Shown one piece after another: positions 12,101 through 24,100 of a stretch of 64,000 nucleotides of DNA. The position numbers and the translations under genes were made by a program. The notes below the pieces were generated by a model. It worked only from the letters and a program-made list of their open reading frames with translations, ran no database searches and was not told the DNA's origin. The stretch comes from Rhipidocladum racemiflorum (lineage: Eukaryota > Streptophyta > Magnoliopsida > Poales > Poaceae), in the NCBI GenBank assembly GCA_036346355.1, contig CM070580.1, positions 30,958,874-31,022,873 on the forward strand. Direction: 5' to 3'. The stretch's first letter is position 1; each line of letters starts with the position of its first letter.

Positions 12101-15100
12101 TGACTGTCCATGGTATGTTTTATTACGGCTAGCCAGGTATGTCCCATTCCAAACTTGTGGTAGTACGGTTAGCCTTTACATTCAACAAAACTCAGACCGG
12201 TCATTAATTGACTAGGCGAGACTTTCCACAATCCCGGAACCATAATTACACCACCACCCAACCATTTCTCGCCCGGTCTGAAACACAATTTTATTTTAAC
12301 CATACCAATAATGATAACATTATGACTTTCATTTTAACAGAACATTATTTTGGCACAAATCTCCCAAAACTTTCTAAGTTTAGTTCTAAGCATGACTAAG
12401 CAATTTCTAAGTATTAACATATAATAATTCATATTTTTCTTAAGGTTGCAATGCCATCGGAATTCAATTTCATAGGTGGCATATCAATTCTGGGTATAAC
12501 TAGTCATTTAAAACTGGGACAGGAAATAACAGTTATAACAAATAGGCATGCAATAAATTAAATTCAACATACAAGTTTACAAACTGGCAGCAACATGATC
12601 AGGGTGGTGTAACTTGCCTGGATCGACAAGTTGCAGCTTGAAATCGTCGCACGGGTACTCTTTGAACTCTCCGAAATCTACACGCGAAAATCAACCAAAT
12701 TCAAATAAAATCCAAATAAATTCAAATAAAATACCAAACTAGCAAAAAACCGAAATTTAGGATTTTAGATGATTTTAGAAAGAAAAACAGAGCCAAACGG
12801 AGTTGGAACGGGCGAAAACGGGCTCCCAGAAGTTTTAAAACAAATAAAAAGGATTTTCTGAATTTTCTGAATTATTTTTCTAAAGGAAAATCTGAATTGT
12901 TGTGCATGCTGATGTCAGCGGCTAATTTCGGATTTATTTTTAAAAAGAAATCCCGATTTATGACGCAATGCTGACGTCATAAATGATTTTTGGCCCGAAT
13001 TATTTTTGAACGGGAAATCCCGTTTAAACTGACAAGTGGGCCTGCCCGGCGTGGATCAAGTCCACGCGACCTTTGCACCAGTGCATGCAGCGCGAAACGC
13101 GAGCGTGGCCAAGGCGGCTTCGGCGCGCGGCGAAGAGGCGAGAGGAAGGAGAGGCGGCCACGCCGACAACGGCGCATGGAGGCGGAGGCGGCATAGGCGG
13201 CATCGAGGTTGGCGACCGGAGGTGGGGGAGGAGGTTGGCGCGGGGGTGGTCGGGCCGGGGAAGAAAGCGGCGACAGCGGCTGGGGTGGGAAAGGAGAGCA
13301 GGGGGTGGGGAGGGGGGCGTTTGGGGGGGTATTTATAGTGGCTAAGGGGGGCGCATGGGCAGCGGCGGGCGCAGAAAGTGCGGCGACGGTTGCGTGGGCC
13401 GGGGAGGAAAAGTCGGCGAGATAAGGGGGAAGGGGGCGGCCGGTTGGGGAAGATAAGGGCGGAGGGGTTGGCGCGGAAAATGGGGAAAGAGGGCGAGCTC
13501 GGGCGTAGCTGGGCGTGGGGAATAGAGGGGGCGAGAGGAGGAAGAAGGGGAAGGGGGCCGGGTCGGGTGGCGGGGTGGGCTGGGCGAGCTGGGTTCGGCC
13601 TAGGGAAAAAAGGATTTTTTTTTATAAATTCACGGGCGTGACAGAACCTATCCCACATTTATCCATTTTAGGGAAGAGATGTCAAGAACCGGGCAAAAGA
13701 GGGAAAACAAGATCTACTCAAGCTCATGGGACCTAGACCCCAAAGATCATCCTAGATAGGTTCCTACATAACCTAGCTAGCTGAAACTAAGCACAAAACA
13801 CACTAGAACATGGAGAATCCTAAGATCACCAAGAGAGCAAGAAAATCAATAAGAAGACAAATAGGATATGGAAGAATAAGTTTGATCTTCTGTTATCGCT
13901 TGGAGATGAAAGATTACAACCACTCCACTTGGAGTACAAAACCCAAAAAGGCTCTCTCCACAAAGCCCTAGTTTCTCCCTTGAAGGCTCAAGACTAAGTG
14001 CACAACCACCTCTCTCTCCAACCCTAGCTCCTCCTTATATAGTGGAGCCTCACATGAAGCCCTAACCTGGCCACAAAGTGGGTTATATCCACTACATACA
14101 CCCATGGGGACCTGTTAACACATTACATAACCGGGTTTTTTTCACTCAACACACTCAAGCACACTTTTCAAAGCATCGTTTTCATCCTTGGCTCCAAAAT
14201 CTCGAATTCTCCATGTCTTGTGCTCTGTAAAGTCTTCTTGACCTAATTCGGTTAGGCCACCGCCGCAGTTTTGCAAACCGCCCAAATTCACCGTGTCGTG
14301 ATCCGTGAAATCTCCTTTACCTCGAAGCATTATATATGCTTCATCTCCTTCCTTGTGGCCTCAATGACTTCCCACCATCTTCTCACGCATCCGAATGCCA
14401 CCGATCCATCATCTCTTGCAAACAGGCTCAAGTCACTTGGTGGACCACAAGTCCCACTTGACCTTGACCACTTGTGCCTTCCATGGTCTTTGTACATCTT
14501 GCACCTTGCTTGATTCCAACCATCTCACCCGGCATCCACAACCACCTTGATTCTCTTAACCAAGTCCCGGCCCTTCTCGCTGTTGACCATAGTTGACTGT
14601 AAGCCGCTTGCACAAGAATAGATCAAGCAAACCATTTCCGGGCACAAGTTCATTCCAACCTGACCCACATTAGTCTAAATATGCATCATGAAACATATAT
14701 ATAATGAACGCAGAGCCCTAGAACCATTTCCAAACTCAACCTTCAATTTCCATTTCGATGCACTAAAGATTACCTAACCGGTCTCCAAACAAGCCTAAAC
14801 AAGTGTTTGGTATCTATTTGCAAAAACTCACAGGGCCGATCTGACCGTCAATACCATGCTGGTCAGACCACCCTGGAATAGCTGTTCAGGCCACCCCTCA
14901 ATATGCCTGAGGCCACACACCAGTCTAACCGGCCATGCAGGGTGGTCAAACCGTCCATGCACAGCGGTCAGACTGCCCCTGCCTGAAACATCACCCCAAA
15001 ACTATCTCTCTCATTTTCAACTACTCAAAAGCAATTACATCGCCCTCAGAATTGTCTTATATTCATCACACACATGGGATGACCTCCACATGGTCTCACA

Positions 15101-18100
15101 TCATCGAAAATATGGATTTTACCACAATTGATACCCCGCATACCACACACAAATTACTGCAATATAGTTACTTGTTATATAAATTTGAAGACACTTTGAG
15201 GCCCGTTTGAAACACAGGATTACCACAAGAATTTGGTTGGAAACCCTACATCCATACATCTAGTAAAAGTGGATGTTTCCTTTTCTATGAAATTCTAGCA
15301 TCCCAAATGGGCCTAAAGTTCATAATTCTGTGATGACTCAGAGTGGATTAGAGGAATAAAGGTTGTATGTGGACACTACCTGACAGCTAGTGAATTTACT
15401 CTCAAGCCCATTTTTTGTTATTTCCTTACTGACACCATGATGTTGATGTTTATGGAAGAATTAGCAGTGCTGCAATGAGTTAGTTGTCTGTTCAATTTTA
15501 TCAGGGTAGGTTTCTGCTAGCTGCTGGCAGTGGTCGGGTGCTGGTTCGTTCATTTCACTCAATTGTACATGTTGGTCAAGAAATGTTTGAGAAAGCACTT
15601 GGTTCCAGCGATGTAGCCATTGGAGGGATCAGACCAGAAATGAACTGGTCACGTTTTGAGGTCTCTGTAATGTTGGAGCATGTTCAGGCTCATGTCGCTC
15701 CCACCGATGTTGATCCTGGTGCTGGTATACAATGGCTGCCAAAAATCCATCGCAGATCATCTGAAATTAAGCGAACTGGTGCTTTACTTGAGAGGGTATT
15801 TATGCCTTGCCAAATGTACTTCCGCTACACAAGGCACAAGGGAGGAACGCCTGAACTAAAGGTCCTCTTGTCGATGATGTCATTTTGCTTTGCACTTTTT
15901 ACTGAGCATCTTTTGGCTAGTCATGGAGGTAGCTAGTTTATGTATTTACTGTTTTTCGTAATGCAGGTCAAACCGCTGAAAGAGTTGGCATTTAACTCGC
16001 CAGATATAACTGCTGGTATGACATCACGTCAATTTCAGGTTATGATGGATGTTTTGACTAATCTTCTCTTTGCAAGAGCTCCCAGGTACATCATCTATCT
16101 TGTAATGCTACCATTTTAGCATTTCAGTACTATTAGGCTATCATTGTCATCCCAATATATTAGGAAAGTTGCACCCTGTAGCTTCCTTCAGGAAACTAGG
16201 AAATACTCCAAAAATGCGCATCCAGAGTTTGGTCGTATGGATATTAACAAATGATGAGCATGTTATATTGTATATCTAACATTTTTTGTTGGTGCTAAAG
16301 ATCAACTGATACTTTGTTTCTTTCATGAAATTTTCATCTTGCCAATGCTTTTACCATCACAATGCAAATGAAAGGCTTTATCCAGGGCATTCGGCCTCTG
16401 GTAACATCGATAACAACATAACCTCTCTTGTTAGTCAAATAATCATTGCAGCAACAAAATAGGAATGTGAAAAGAGAAGACAGATGGTTCCAACCTGCAT
16501 ATGACTGTATGAGATACCTCTGTATTAAGTTATGGAAATGATACGGACGTTTTGTTTGGAATGTGGGAATTTTTCCAGTTATTGCGGTAACTGGATTGTT
16601 TCTTGTGTTTCTTCGTTCCAAACATACCTGAAGTTGTCCGCAATTTTGATGGAAACAACACTCGCACTGTACACATCCATCGGTGCAAACTAGTTGGAAC
16701 TTGGAATATCTGGACCAAGACCTCTGTATGTTCCAAGCAAAACTTATATTTTCTTTGGCAGGGTCAGTGGCACATTTGAGGGTGGTCAAATTAGCTGCTA
16801 TATTTTCCTATTCAGAAAATATAAATGCTTCGCACACAACTTATATTTGATGGATCGGTTGAGCTCAGCCATTGTGCCCAGTGTCAGACATAATGTAGGC
16901 AATTGCAAACATATGTCATTTTAGCTTTCGTTACACAGAATAAGAAACCAATAGCATTTTTCTTTACATGTTTGCCTTTAAAATTGGTCTTGGAAACACA
17001 CAACTATACAAGAATATTTGAAATAAGTGATGTGGCCAATTGGTTAGTGGGAGGTTATTTATGCCTATTATCATTTAATAGGGGCATTTGGTGGGGGAAA
17101 ATGTTGAATAGAAGCAATACAACAATTATTTGAACTTTCAAAGTTTGAAGTTTTGAACTCCTAAACCCACTTGTTAAAATGGCAAGTTAATATGCCTTGA
17201 GGTAGTAATATGTTAGCATATTTTGTCCATGCCTGTTTTGTTCAGTTCATAGATTGTCCATTGCAGTGTTCAAACAGCTTTTTGAACAAAACATTCAGTA
17301 GGTAGGGATTTGTATGTGTGCGCATGCGTGTGATGGAATAAGTCCTTGTCCTTGTGGTCTTTGTCCTTGTGGTCTTTGTGGGCAGCTTTGTCCTTGTGGC
17401 CTTTGTCCTTGTGGTCTGGTCTTTGTCCTTGTGGTCTTTGTGGGCAGCTTTAGGGCATCTTGGACTAGCTTTTAGACTAAGACTAGCAGTTTTAGGACAG
17501 CATCTCTAGCAGTTTTTAGACTAGCTTTAGGACAGCACTTCTAGCAGCTTTTAGACTAGCTTTAGGACTAGCTTGACTGCCCTAGCCAGCTATAAATATG
17601 TAACCCCAACCCCTCAGGTTGGCATGCATTGTGTGAGGAAATAAACCAGAAAATTGCCCCAACTCCTATTGTCATCCCCTCTCAATGATAGTAAGAATTG
17701 TGCTACTAACAAGTGGTATCAGAGCCGTTCTTTCCTGCAGCCTAAATATTTCTTGTTCGTCTCCTTCCCACGCTCCCCCTTGCTCGGCTAGCGGCGGCAA
17801 CATTTATTTGCTCAACCCTCATCTTCGAGCGATCGAGCGGCCGGCTCGTCTGAGGCGACTTTTTCCCTCGCAGCTGACCCCACTAGCGCGCCATGTCCGA
17901 AGGGCGATCTCGGCCTTTCGGTGCGCCTCAGTCGCGGCGGCAGAGGCCGAGGTTGCCGCAGCAGCGAAGGCGCGGCGGCGGCGAGCGCACGCAGCGGCAA
18001 AGTGGCGGCGGCGAAGCGCGTCGGCAAGGGCGAAGTAAGCGGCGGCGGCGAAGGATGCGGCACGTCGCGGCGGCAGCTCGAGCTGCGAGGCTCGCAAGCA

Positions 18101-21100
18101 ATAGCTCAGCGGCTACGCCTAGCCGACGGCACCGGCGTGGGGCTCAAGCCGGCGAGGAAGCGAGCGGGCGGCGCAGTGGGCTGTCGCGCATCCCCATGAG
18201 CGCGGTGGCAGCCCAGACAGGCGCGGACGCGCCAACGGCGCTCCCGGCGGCGGCAGTCGGGTCGACGGAGATCGCGGCCCTTACAGGCGGCGCGGCTCTC
18301 CTTCCCCGGATCGGTACGATGGTCACCACGGGATCCAGGCCATTGTCAGGGACGTCGGTCCCGGCAGTGGATGGCCTACCCTCACCAAGACCAACTACGT
18401 CGAGTGGGCTGCGGTGATGCGGGTACGGCTTCAGGTGCGGCACATGTGGGAAGCAGTTCGGTACGGCGACGTCGATTACGAGGATCGACGGGCGCTGGAT
18501 GCACTCATAGCCGCAGTCCCGCCGAGATGCGATTCGCTTTCCAAAAGCGAATCGCCAAGGAGGCCTGGGATGCCATCGCCGCGCATCGGCGGCGGCCGCG
18601 CCGCAAGACCACCTGCCAGCACCGCAAGGAGTGGGAAAACCTGGCCTTCAAGCCAGGTGAGGATGTTGATGACTTTGCTCTCCGTCTCAACACTCTCCTG
18701 CAAAAGTTGGTGCAGTTCGGCGACGACACCTACGACGAGGAGAGAACCGTCCAGAAGCTTTTCCGTTGCATCCCCGAGAAGTACAAGCAGATCGCTCGTT
18801 CGATCGAGTCTCTGCTGGATCTCTCCACGATGTCGATAGAGGAGGCGATAGGTCGTCTCAAGGTCGTCGACAGCGACGAACCACAGTCCCCCTCGGGGCC
18901 TATCACCATCGGCGGGAAGCTGTATCTTACTCGGGAACAGTGGGAGGCCAGCCAGGGTGTCGGGAAGAAGGGGGAGTTCTCTTCCACAACAGGCGGCCGC
19001 AAGCGCGCCAAGCCGCGCAAAGAGCGCGGACGCGTCGGCCCAGCGCGTGGTCGTGCCGCGGGTGTTCTCCGCGGAGGCGCCCAGGGCGGCGCCATCGGCA
19101 ACCAAAAGCCGGCACGAGATGACTCCTGCCGCAACTGTGGCAAGCTTGGCCATTGAGCCAAGGAGTGTCGCCAGCCACGACGTGGCCAGGTCCACGTCGC
19201 GCAGGTGGAGGAAGAAGAGCCGGCTCTGCTCCTGGCACACGCAAACATCGAGCTATCTCCAGCAGCATCGGCCGCAGCAAATCTCCTCCACCTTGATGAG
19301 CCGAGAGCACACGCCTTTCTTGGCGACAGCTCAAGCAGCGACAAGATTGACGGGTGGTGCCTCAACACTGGCGCTACCCATCACATGACCGGTCGACGAG
19401 AGTTCTTCACCGAGCTTGACTCCAACGTCCGAGGCTCCGTCAAGTTTGGGGACGCCTCCAGCGTGGAGATCAAGGGCGTCGGCTCTGTCCTCTTCACCGC
19501 CAAGTCTGGAGAGCACAGGCTGCTCACCGGAGTCTACTACATCCCCGCGTTAAGGAACTCTATCATCAGCTTGGGACAGCTGGATGAGAACGGATCGCAC
19601 GTGGCGATCAAGAGCGGAGTCATGAAGATTTGGGATCACCGTCGTCGCCTTCTTGCCAAAGTGACCAGAGGCATCAATCGACTTTACGTCCTCAACGTGC
19701 AGATGGCACAACCTCTCTGCCTTGCTGCTCGTCGGGACGACGAGGCGTGGCAGTGGCATGAGCGCTTCGGGCACCTTTCCTTTGAGGCCCTGAAGAGGCT
19801 CAGTACCACCGAGATGGTGCGCGGCCTCCCGTGCCTCGACCACGTGGAGCAGTTCTGCGACGTCTGCGTTCTGACAAAGCAGAGGCGGCTCCCCTTTCCC
19901 CAGCAGTCGAGCTTCCGAGCCAAGGAGCGGCTCGAGCTCGTGCACGGGGACTTGTGTGGCCCGGTGACACCAGCCACACCAGGAGGACGACGCTACTTTC
20001 TGCTACTCGTCGACGACCTCTCCCGCTACATGTGGGTGATGGTTCTCGGTAGCAAGGGAGAGGCTGCGGATGCCATCAGGCGCGCGCAGGCCGCTGCGGA
20101 GGCGGAATGCGGCCGCAAGCTGCGCGTCTTCTTGCCGACCGACAACGGCGGCGAATTCACGACAGCTGAGTTCGCGTCGTACTGCGCGGATGAAGGCATT
20201 CAGTGCCACTACTCCGCCCGTCTGACCGCAGCGAGCGGCATCGTCGGCGGCGCAACCAGGCGGTTGTGGGAATGGCTCGGGCCCTCCTCAAGCGAGAGGG
20301 ATGCCGGCATCTTCACGAGGGAAAGCGGTGGTGACGGCCGTCTACATCCTCAACCGCTCGCCCACCAAGGCCCTCAATGGCAGGACGCCGTACGAGGCTT
20401 GGCATGGGCGCAAGCCGGCGGTCTCTCACCTACGGGTCTTCGGCTGCCTCGCGTTCGTCAAAGAGCTTAGCCACATCGGCAAGCTCGACGACAGAAGCAC
20501 TCCAGGGGTGTTCCTCGGCTACGCGGAGGGCTCGAAGGCCTACCGCATTCTTGACCCAGGGGACACGGCGTGTGCGCCTGCGCGACGTAGTGTTCGACGA
20601 AGGGCGAGGTTGGGCATGGGACAAGGCGGTGGACGACGGCTCGACTCCGACGTACAACGACTTCACTGTCGAGTACGTCCGTTTCAAGGGAGCTGGGGGA
20701 GTAGGCAGCTTCTCTTCATCAAGCATGCCTACCCCAGTTCCCGAGCTTCCACCGACTCCAAAGATCATGTTCTCCTCGCCACAACCTCGATTGCGGCAAG
20801 TTCCTCGTCAACACCACCACGGTAAGCAACTCCACGCACTCCAGCACCATCGTCCACTCCGACATCAGCTAGTGTCGACCACGGCCCGGTGGAGTTCGCT
20901 ACTCCGCTCTCCCACGATGAGGAGCGCATCGACGCATGCCATGACGGCGACCCGTTGCGGTTTCGTACGATGGGGAATCTTCTCGGCGACCGCCGGTGCA
21001 GGATCGTGCCTCGCGATCCGAGGCGCGATTGCATCTTACGTGTGACGACGGCGAGCCTCATTCTTTCGCAGAGGTCAGCGAGACACGCAGCGGCATGGCG

Positions 21101-24100
21101 TCTTGCTATGCTGTCGGAGATGGATGCGGTTGAGAAGAACCGCACCTGGGAGCTTGCTGATCTCCCTTGTGGTCACCGCGCGATCACTCTTAAGTGGGTG
21201 TTCAAGCTAAAGAGGGATGAAGCCGGCGCCATCGTCAGGCACAAGGCTCGCTTGGTGGCACTCGGTTTCGTGCAGTAGGAGGGGATCGACTTCGACGATG
21301 CCTTCGCCCCCGTGGCACGGATGGAATCCGTGCGACTTCTCCTTGCACTGGCTGCCCAGGAAGGCTGGCATGTTCATCACATGGACGTTAAATCGGCGTT
21401 TCTTAACGGCGATTTGAAGGAGGAGGTCTACGTGCACCAGCCGCCGGGCTTTGAGATTCTCGGCAAGGATGGTAAGGTGCTACGCCTGCGCAAGGCCCTC
21501 TATGGCTTGCGACAGGCACCAAGGGCGTGGAATGCCAAGTTGGATTCCACGCTCAAAAGGATGGGTTTCGAGCAAAGCCCGCACGAGGCGGCCATCTACC
21601 GACGGGGCAATGGTGGAAACACCCTGCTGGTGGGTGTCTACGTCGATGACTTGGTGATCACCGGCACCAAGGACGTGGAGGTGGCAGTATTCAAGGAGGA
21701 GATGAAGGTCACCTTCCAAATGAGTGACCTGGGGCCTCTCTCCTTCTACCTGGGGATCGAGGTGCACCAGGACGACTTCGGAATCACGCTTCGACAGACC
21801 GCTTACGCCAAGCGTGTCGTTGAGCTGGCTGGGCTCACCGACTGCAACCCAGCACTCACCCCGATGGAGGAGCGGCTGAAGCTGAGCCGCGACGACACGA
21901 CGGAAGAGGTGGGCGCTACGCAGTATCGGTGTCTTGTGGGGAGCCTCCGTTACCTCGTCCACACACGGCCGGATTTGGCTTTCTCCGTCGGCTACGTTAG
22001 TCGGTTCATGCAAATGACCGACGGCGGAGCACCAACAAAGCCGTGAAGAGGATCATCCGCTATGTTGCGGGGACTCTCGACCACGGCCTCCACTACCCGA
22101 GGTGCCCTGGAGAGGCACACCTCGTCGGCTCTGGCGGCAGCGACCACGGCCGCGACATCGACACCAGCAAAGCACGAAGCGGGACTCTCTTCTTCCTCGG
22201 CAAGTGCCTCGTTGGTGGCGATCGGTTAAGCGACAAGTGGTGGCCCTGTCGGTGCGAGGCCGAGTACATAGCGGCTTCCACCGCTTCGACTCGAGCACTT
22301 TGGCTTGCTCGGCGCTTGGTGATCTCCTCGGCGAGAGATCTTGGCGGTGGAACTCAGGATGGACAGCAAGTCCGCTCTGGCCCTGGCAAAGAACCCCATT
22401 TTTCATGAACGGAGCAAGCACATCCGGGTGAGGTACCATTTCATCCGGGATTGCTTGGACGAAGGAAGCATCAAGGCGCGTTACATCAACACTAAGGACC
22501 AGCTGGCGGACCTGCTCACCAAGCCCCTTGGGAGGATCAAGTTTCTTGAGCTACGCTCCAGGATCGGGATGGTCCAACTTTCCCACAAGACGACGGACAA
22601 GACTTAGGGAGAGAATGATGGAATAAGTCCTTGTCGTTGTGGTCTTTGTCCTTGTGGTCTTTGTGGGCAGCTTTGTCCTTGTGGTCTGGTCTTTGTCCTT
22701 GTGGTCTTTGTGGGCAGCTTTAGGGCATCTTGGACTAGCTTTTAGACTAAGACTAGCAGCTTTAGGACAGCATCTCTAGTAGTTTTTAGACTAGCTTTAG
22801 GACAGCACTTCTAGCAGCTTTTAGACTAGCTTTAGGACTAGCTTGACTGCCCTAGCCAGCTATAAATATGTAACCCCAACCCCTCAGGTTGGCATGGCAT
22901 TGTGTGAGGAAATAAACCAGAAAATTGCCCCAACTCCTATTGTCATCCCCTCTCAATGATAGTAAGAATTGTGCTACTAACAGCGTGCACCCATGTGTAT
23001 GCTGTGTGTGTGCCACATGTCCCTTCTCCAGGGACATGGAAAGTTGTACCAAATCCTGGCTTAGTTTTTGCGTTGATGATTTAAATTTCATCTCTGATTG
23101 TCATCATGGATCATATCGGTGATTAGCATGAGAGTACATTTTCTTCCATGTTAATTGTTGTCCACATCAAATCCCAAAGCATATACATCACTAGACATGC
23201 AGAAGCAGTTAGATTTTAGATGAAAACAAAGCTAGTAGACCTCTTGCTTGATTTAGCACAGCAATGTTTATCCTGAAAGATATGAATACTTTAATATAAA
23301 ACTACATACTTTAATATAAAACTGCATTTCATTGGTTTACTATCATCACTAACCAGGATTAGCCATTTAAATTGGACAAGGCAGAATGGAGTTAGTACTC
23401 CCATAGAATTTGTACTTGTCAACACGGATCTCTTTCTTAAAAGAAGAAATACACCAAAACAAGTTTTGTTTAGTTCATAAAAAACATTTTGGTTTCTATA
23501 AATAATAAATTGGATTCATCTGTAAACTTCATTCGATAGTAAATATCTTAGTTAATACTTGCTAGGCTCTATTTTTCAGAACTCAGAAGAGTAATCTATG
23601 CTATCCCCTGGACAATGATGACGACGATATTGGTGAAGAATCTGATGCAGTATTACCTGATGGAGTCGAAGAGGTAGAATTAGCAAAGATCGATGTTGAA
23701 GTAAAAGAAAGAGAACGGAAGATACTGCTTGATGATATCAGAACTTTGTCTACCGGTAGTGAAATATCTGGTGATCAGAGTCAGTCCCCAAAATCTGATG
23801 ATGCTACATGGATTGTTACTGGTTCAAGGTCAATGCTGGTATGTTTCAGAGTTTGTAAACTTCATTGGATAGTGCATATCTTTGTTCATACTTGCTTCAC
23901 TAATGAAACTAATAATTTAAGTTCTCATTAGTATAAACAATATAAATAAGCTATTTCCTTGTTATGTCATTTAGATTTCACCATCATGGCTTACATAACC
24001 TGTGCCAGGTAAAACGTCTGAAGAAAGAACTTGTGAATGTACGGAATGGTAGGAAAGAAGCATCTTCTATGTTAAGAATTGCTATGCAGAAAGCTGCACA

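Larger units (their letters stand above)
17331..22982 (+). mobile_element. full-length Ty1-copia retrotransposon in SABRE-like intron
   Basis: Complete element of 5,652 bp with 381-bp and 367-bp LTRs, a tRNA-Met primer-binding site (TGGTATCAGAGC at 17715), gag, protease, integrase, reverse transcriptase, RNase H and a polypurine tract (AGGGAGAGAA just before 22616). The target duplication GCGTG is perfect (17326-17330 and 22983-22987). Domain order integrase before reverse transcriptase defines Ty1-copia. Gag-pol carries many frameshifts and stops, so it is not autonomous. By eye the LTRs differ by about 3 substitutions in ~365 bp plus a 15-bp repeat-unit indel and a 1-nt indel, which implies a young insertion. 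Confidence 0.95.

Noticed and set aside
13056..13658. 200-codon open frame on the - strand, Pro/Arg/Ala-rich
   Set aside because: It lies in the GC-rich end of a solo LTR. Overlapping frames on both strands are equally open, and there is no domain.
18476..19368. Long - strand frames (254 and 212 codons) opposite copia gag
   Set aside because: Shadows of GC-rich gag coding sequence on the + strand, which has clear gag and zinc-knuckle motifs.
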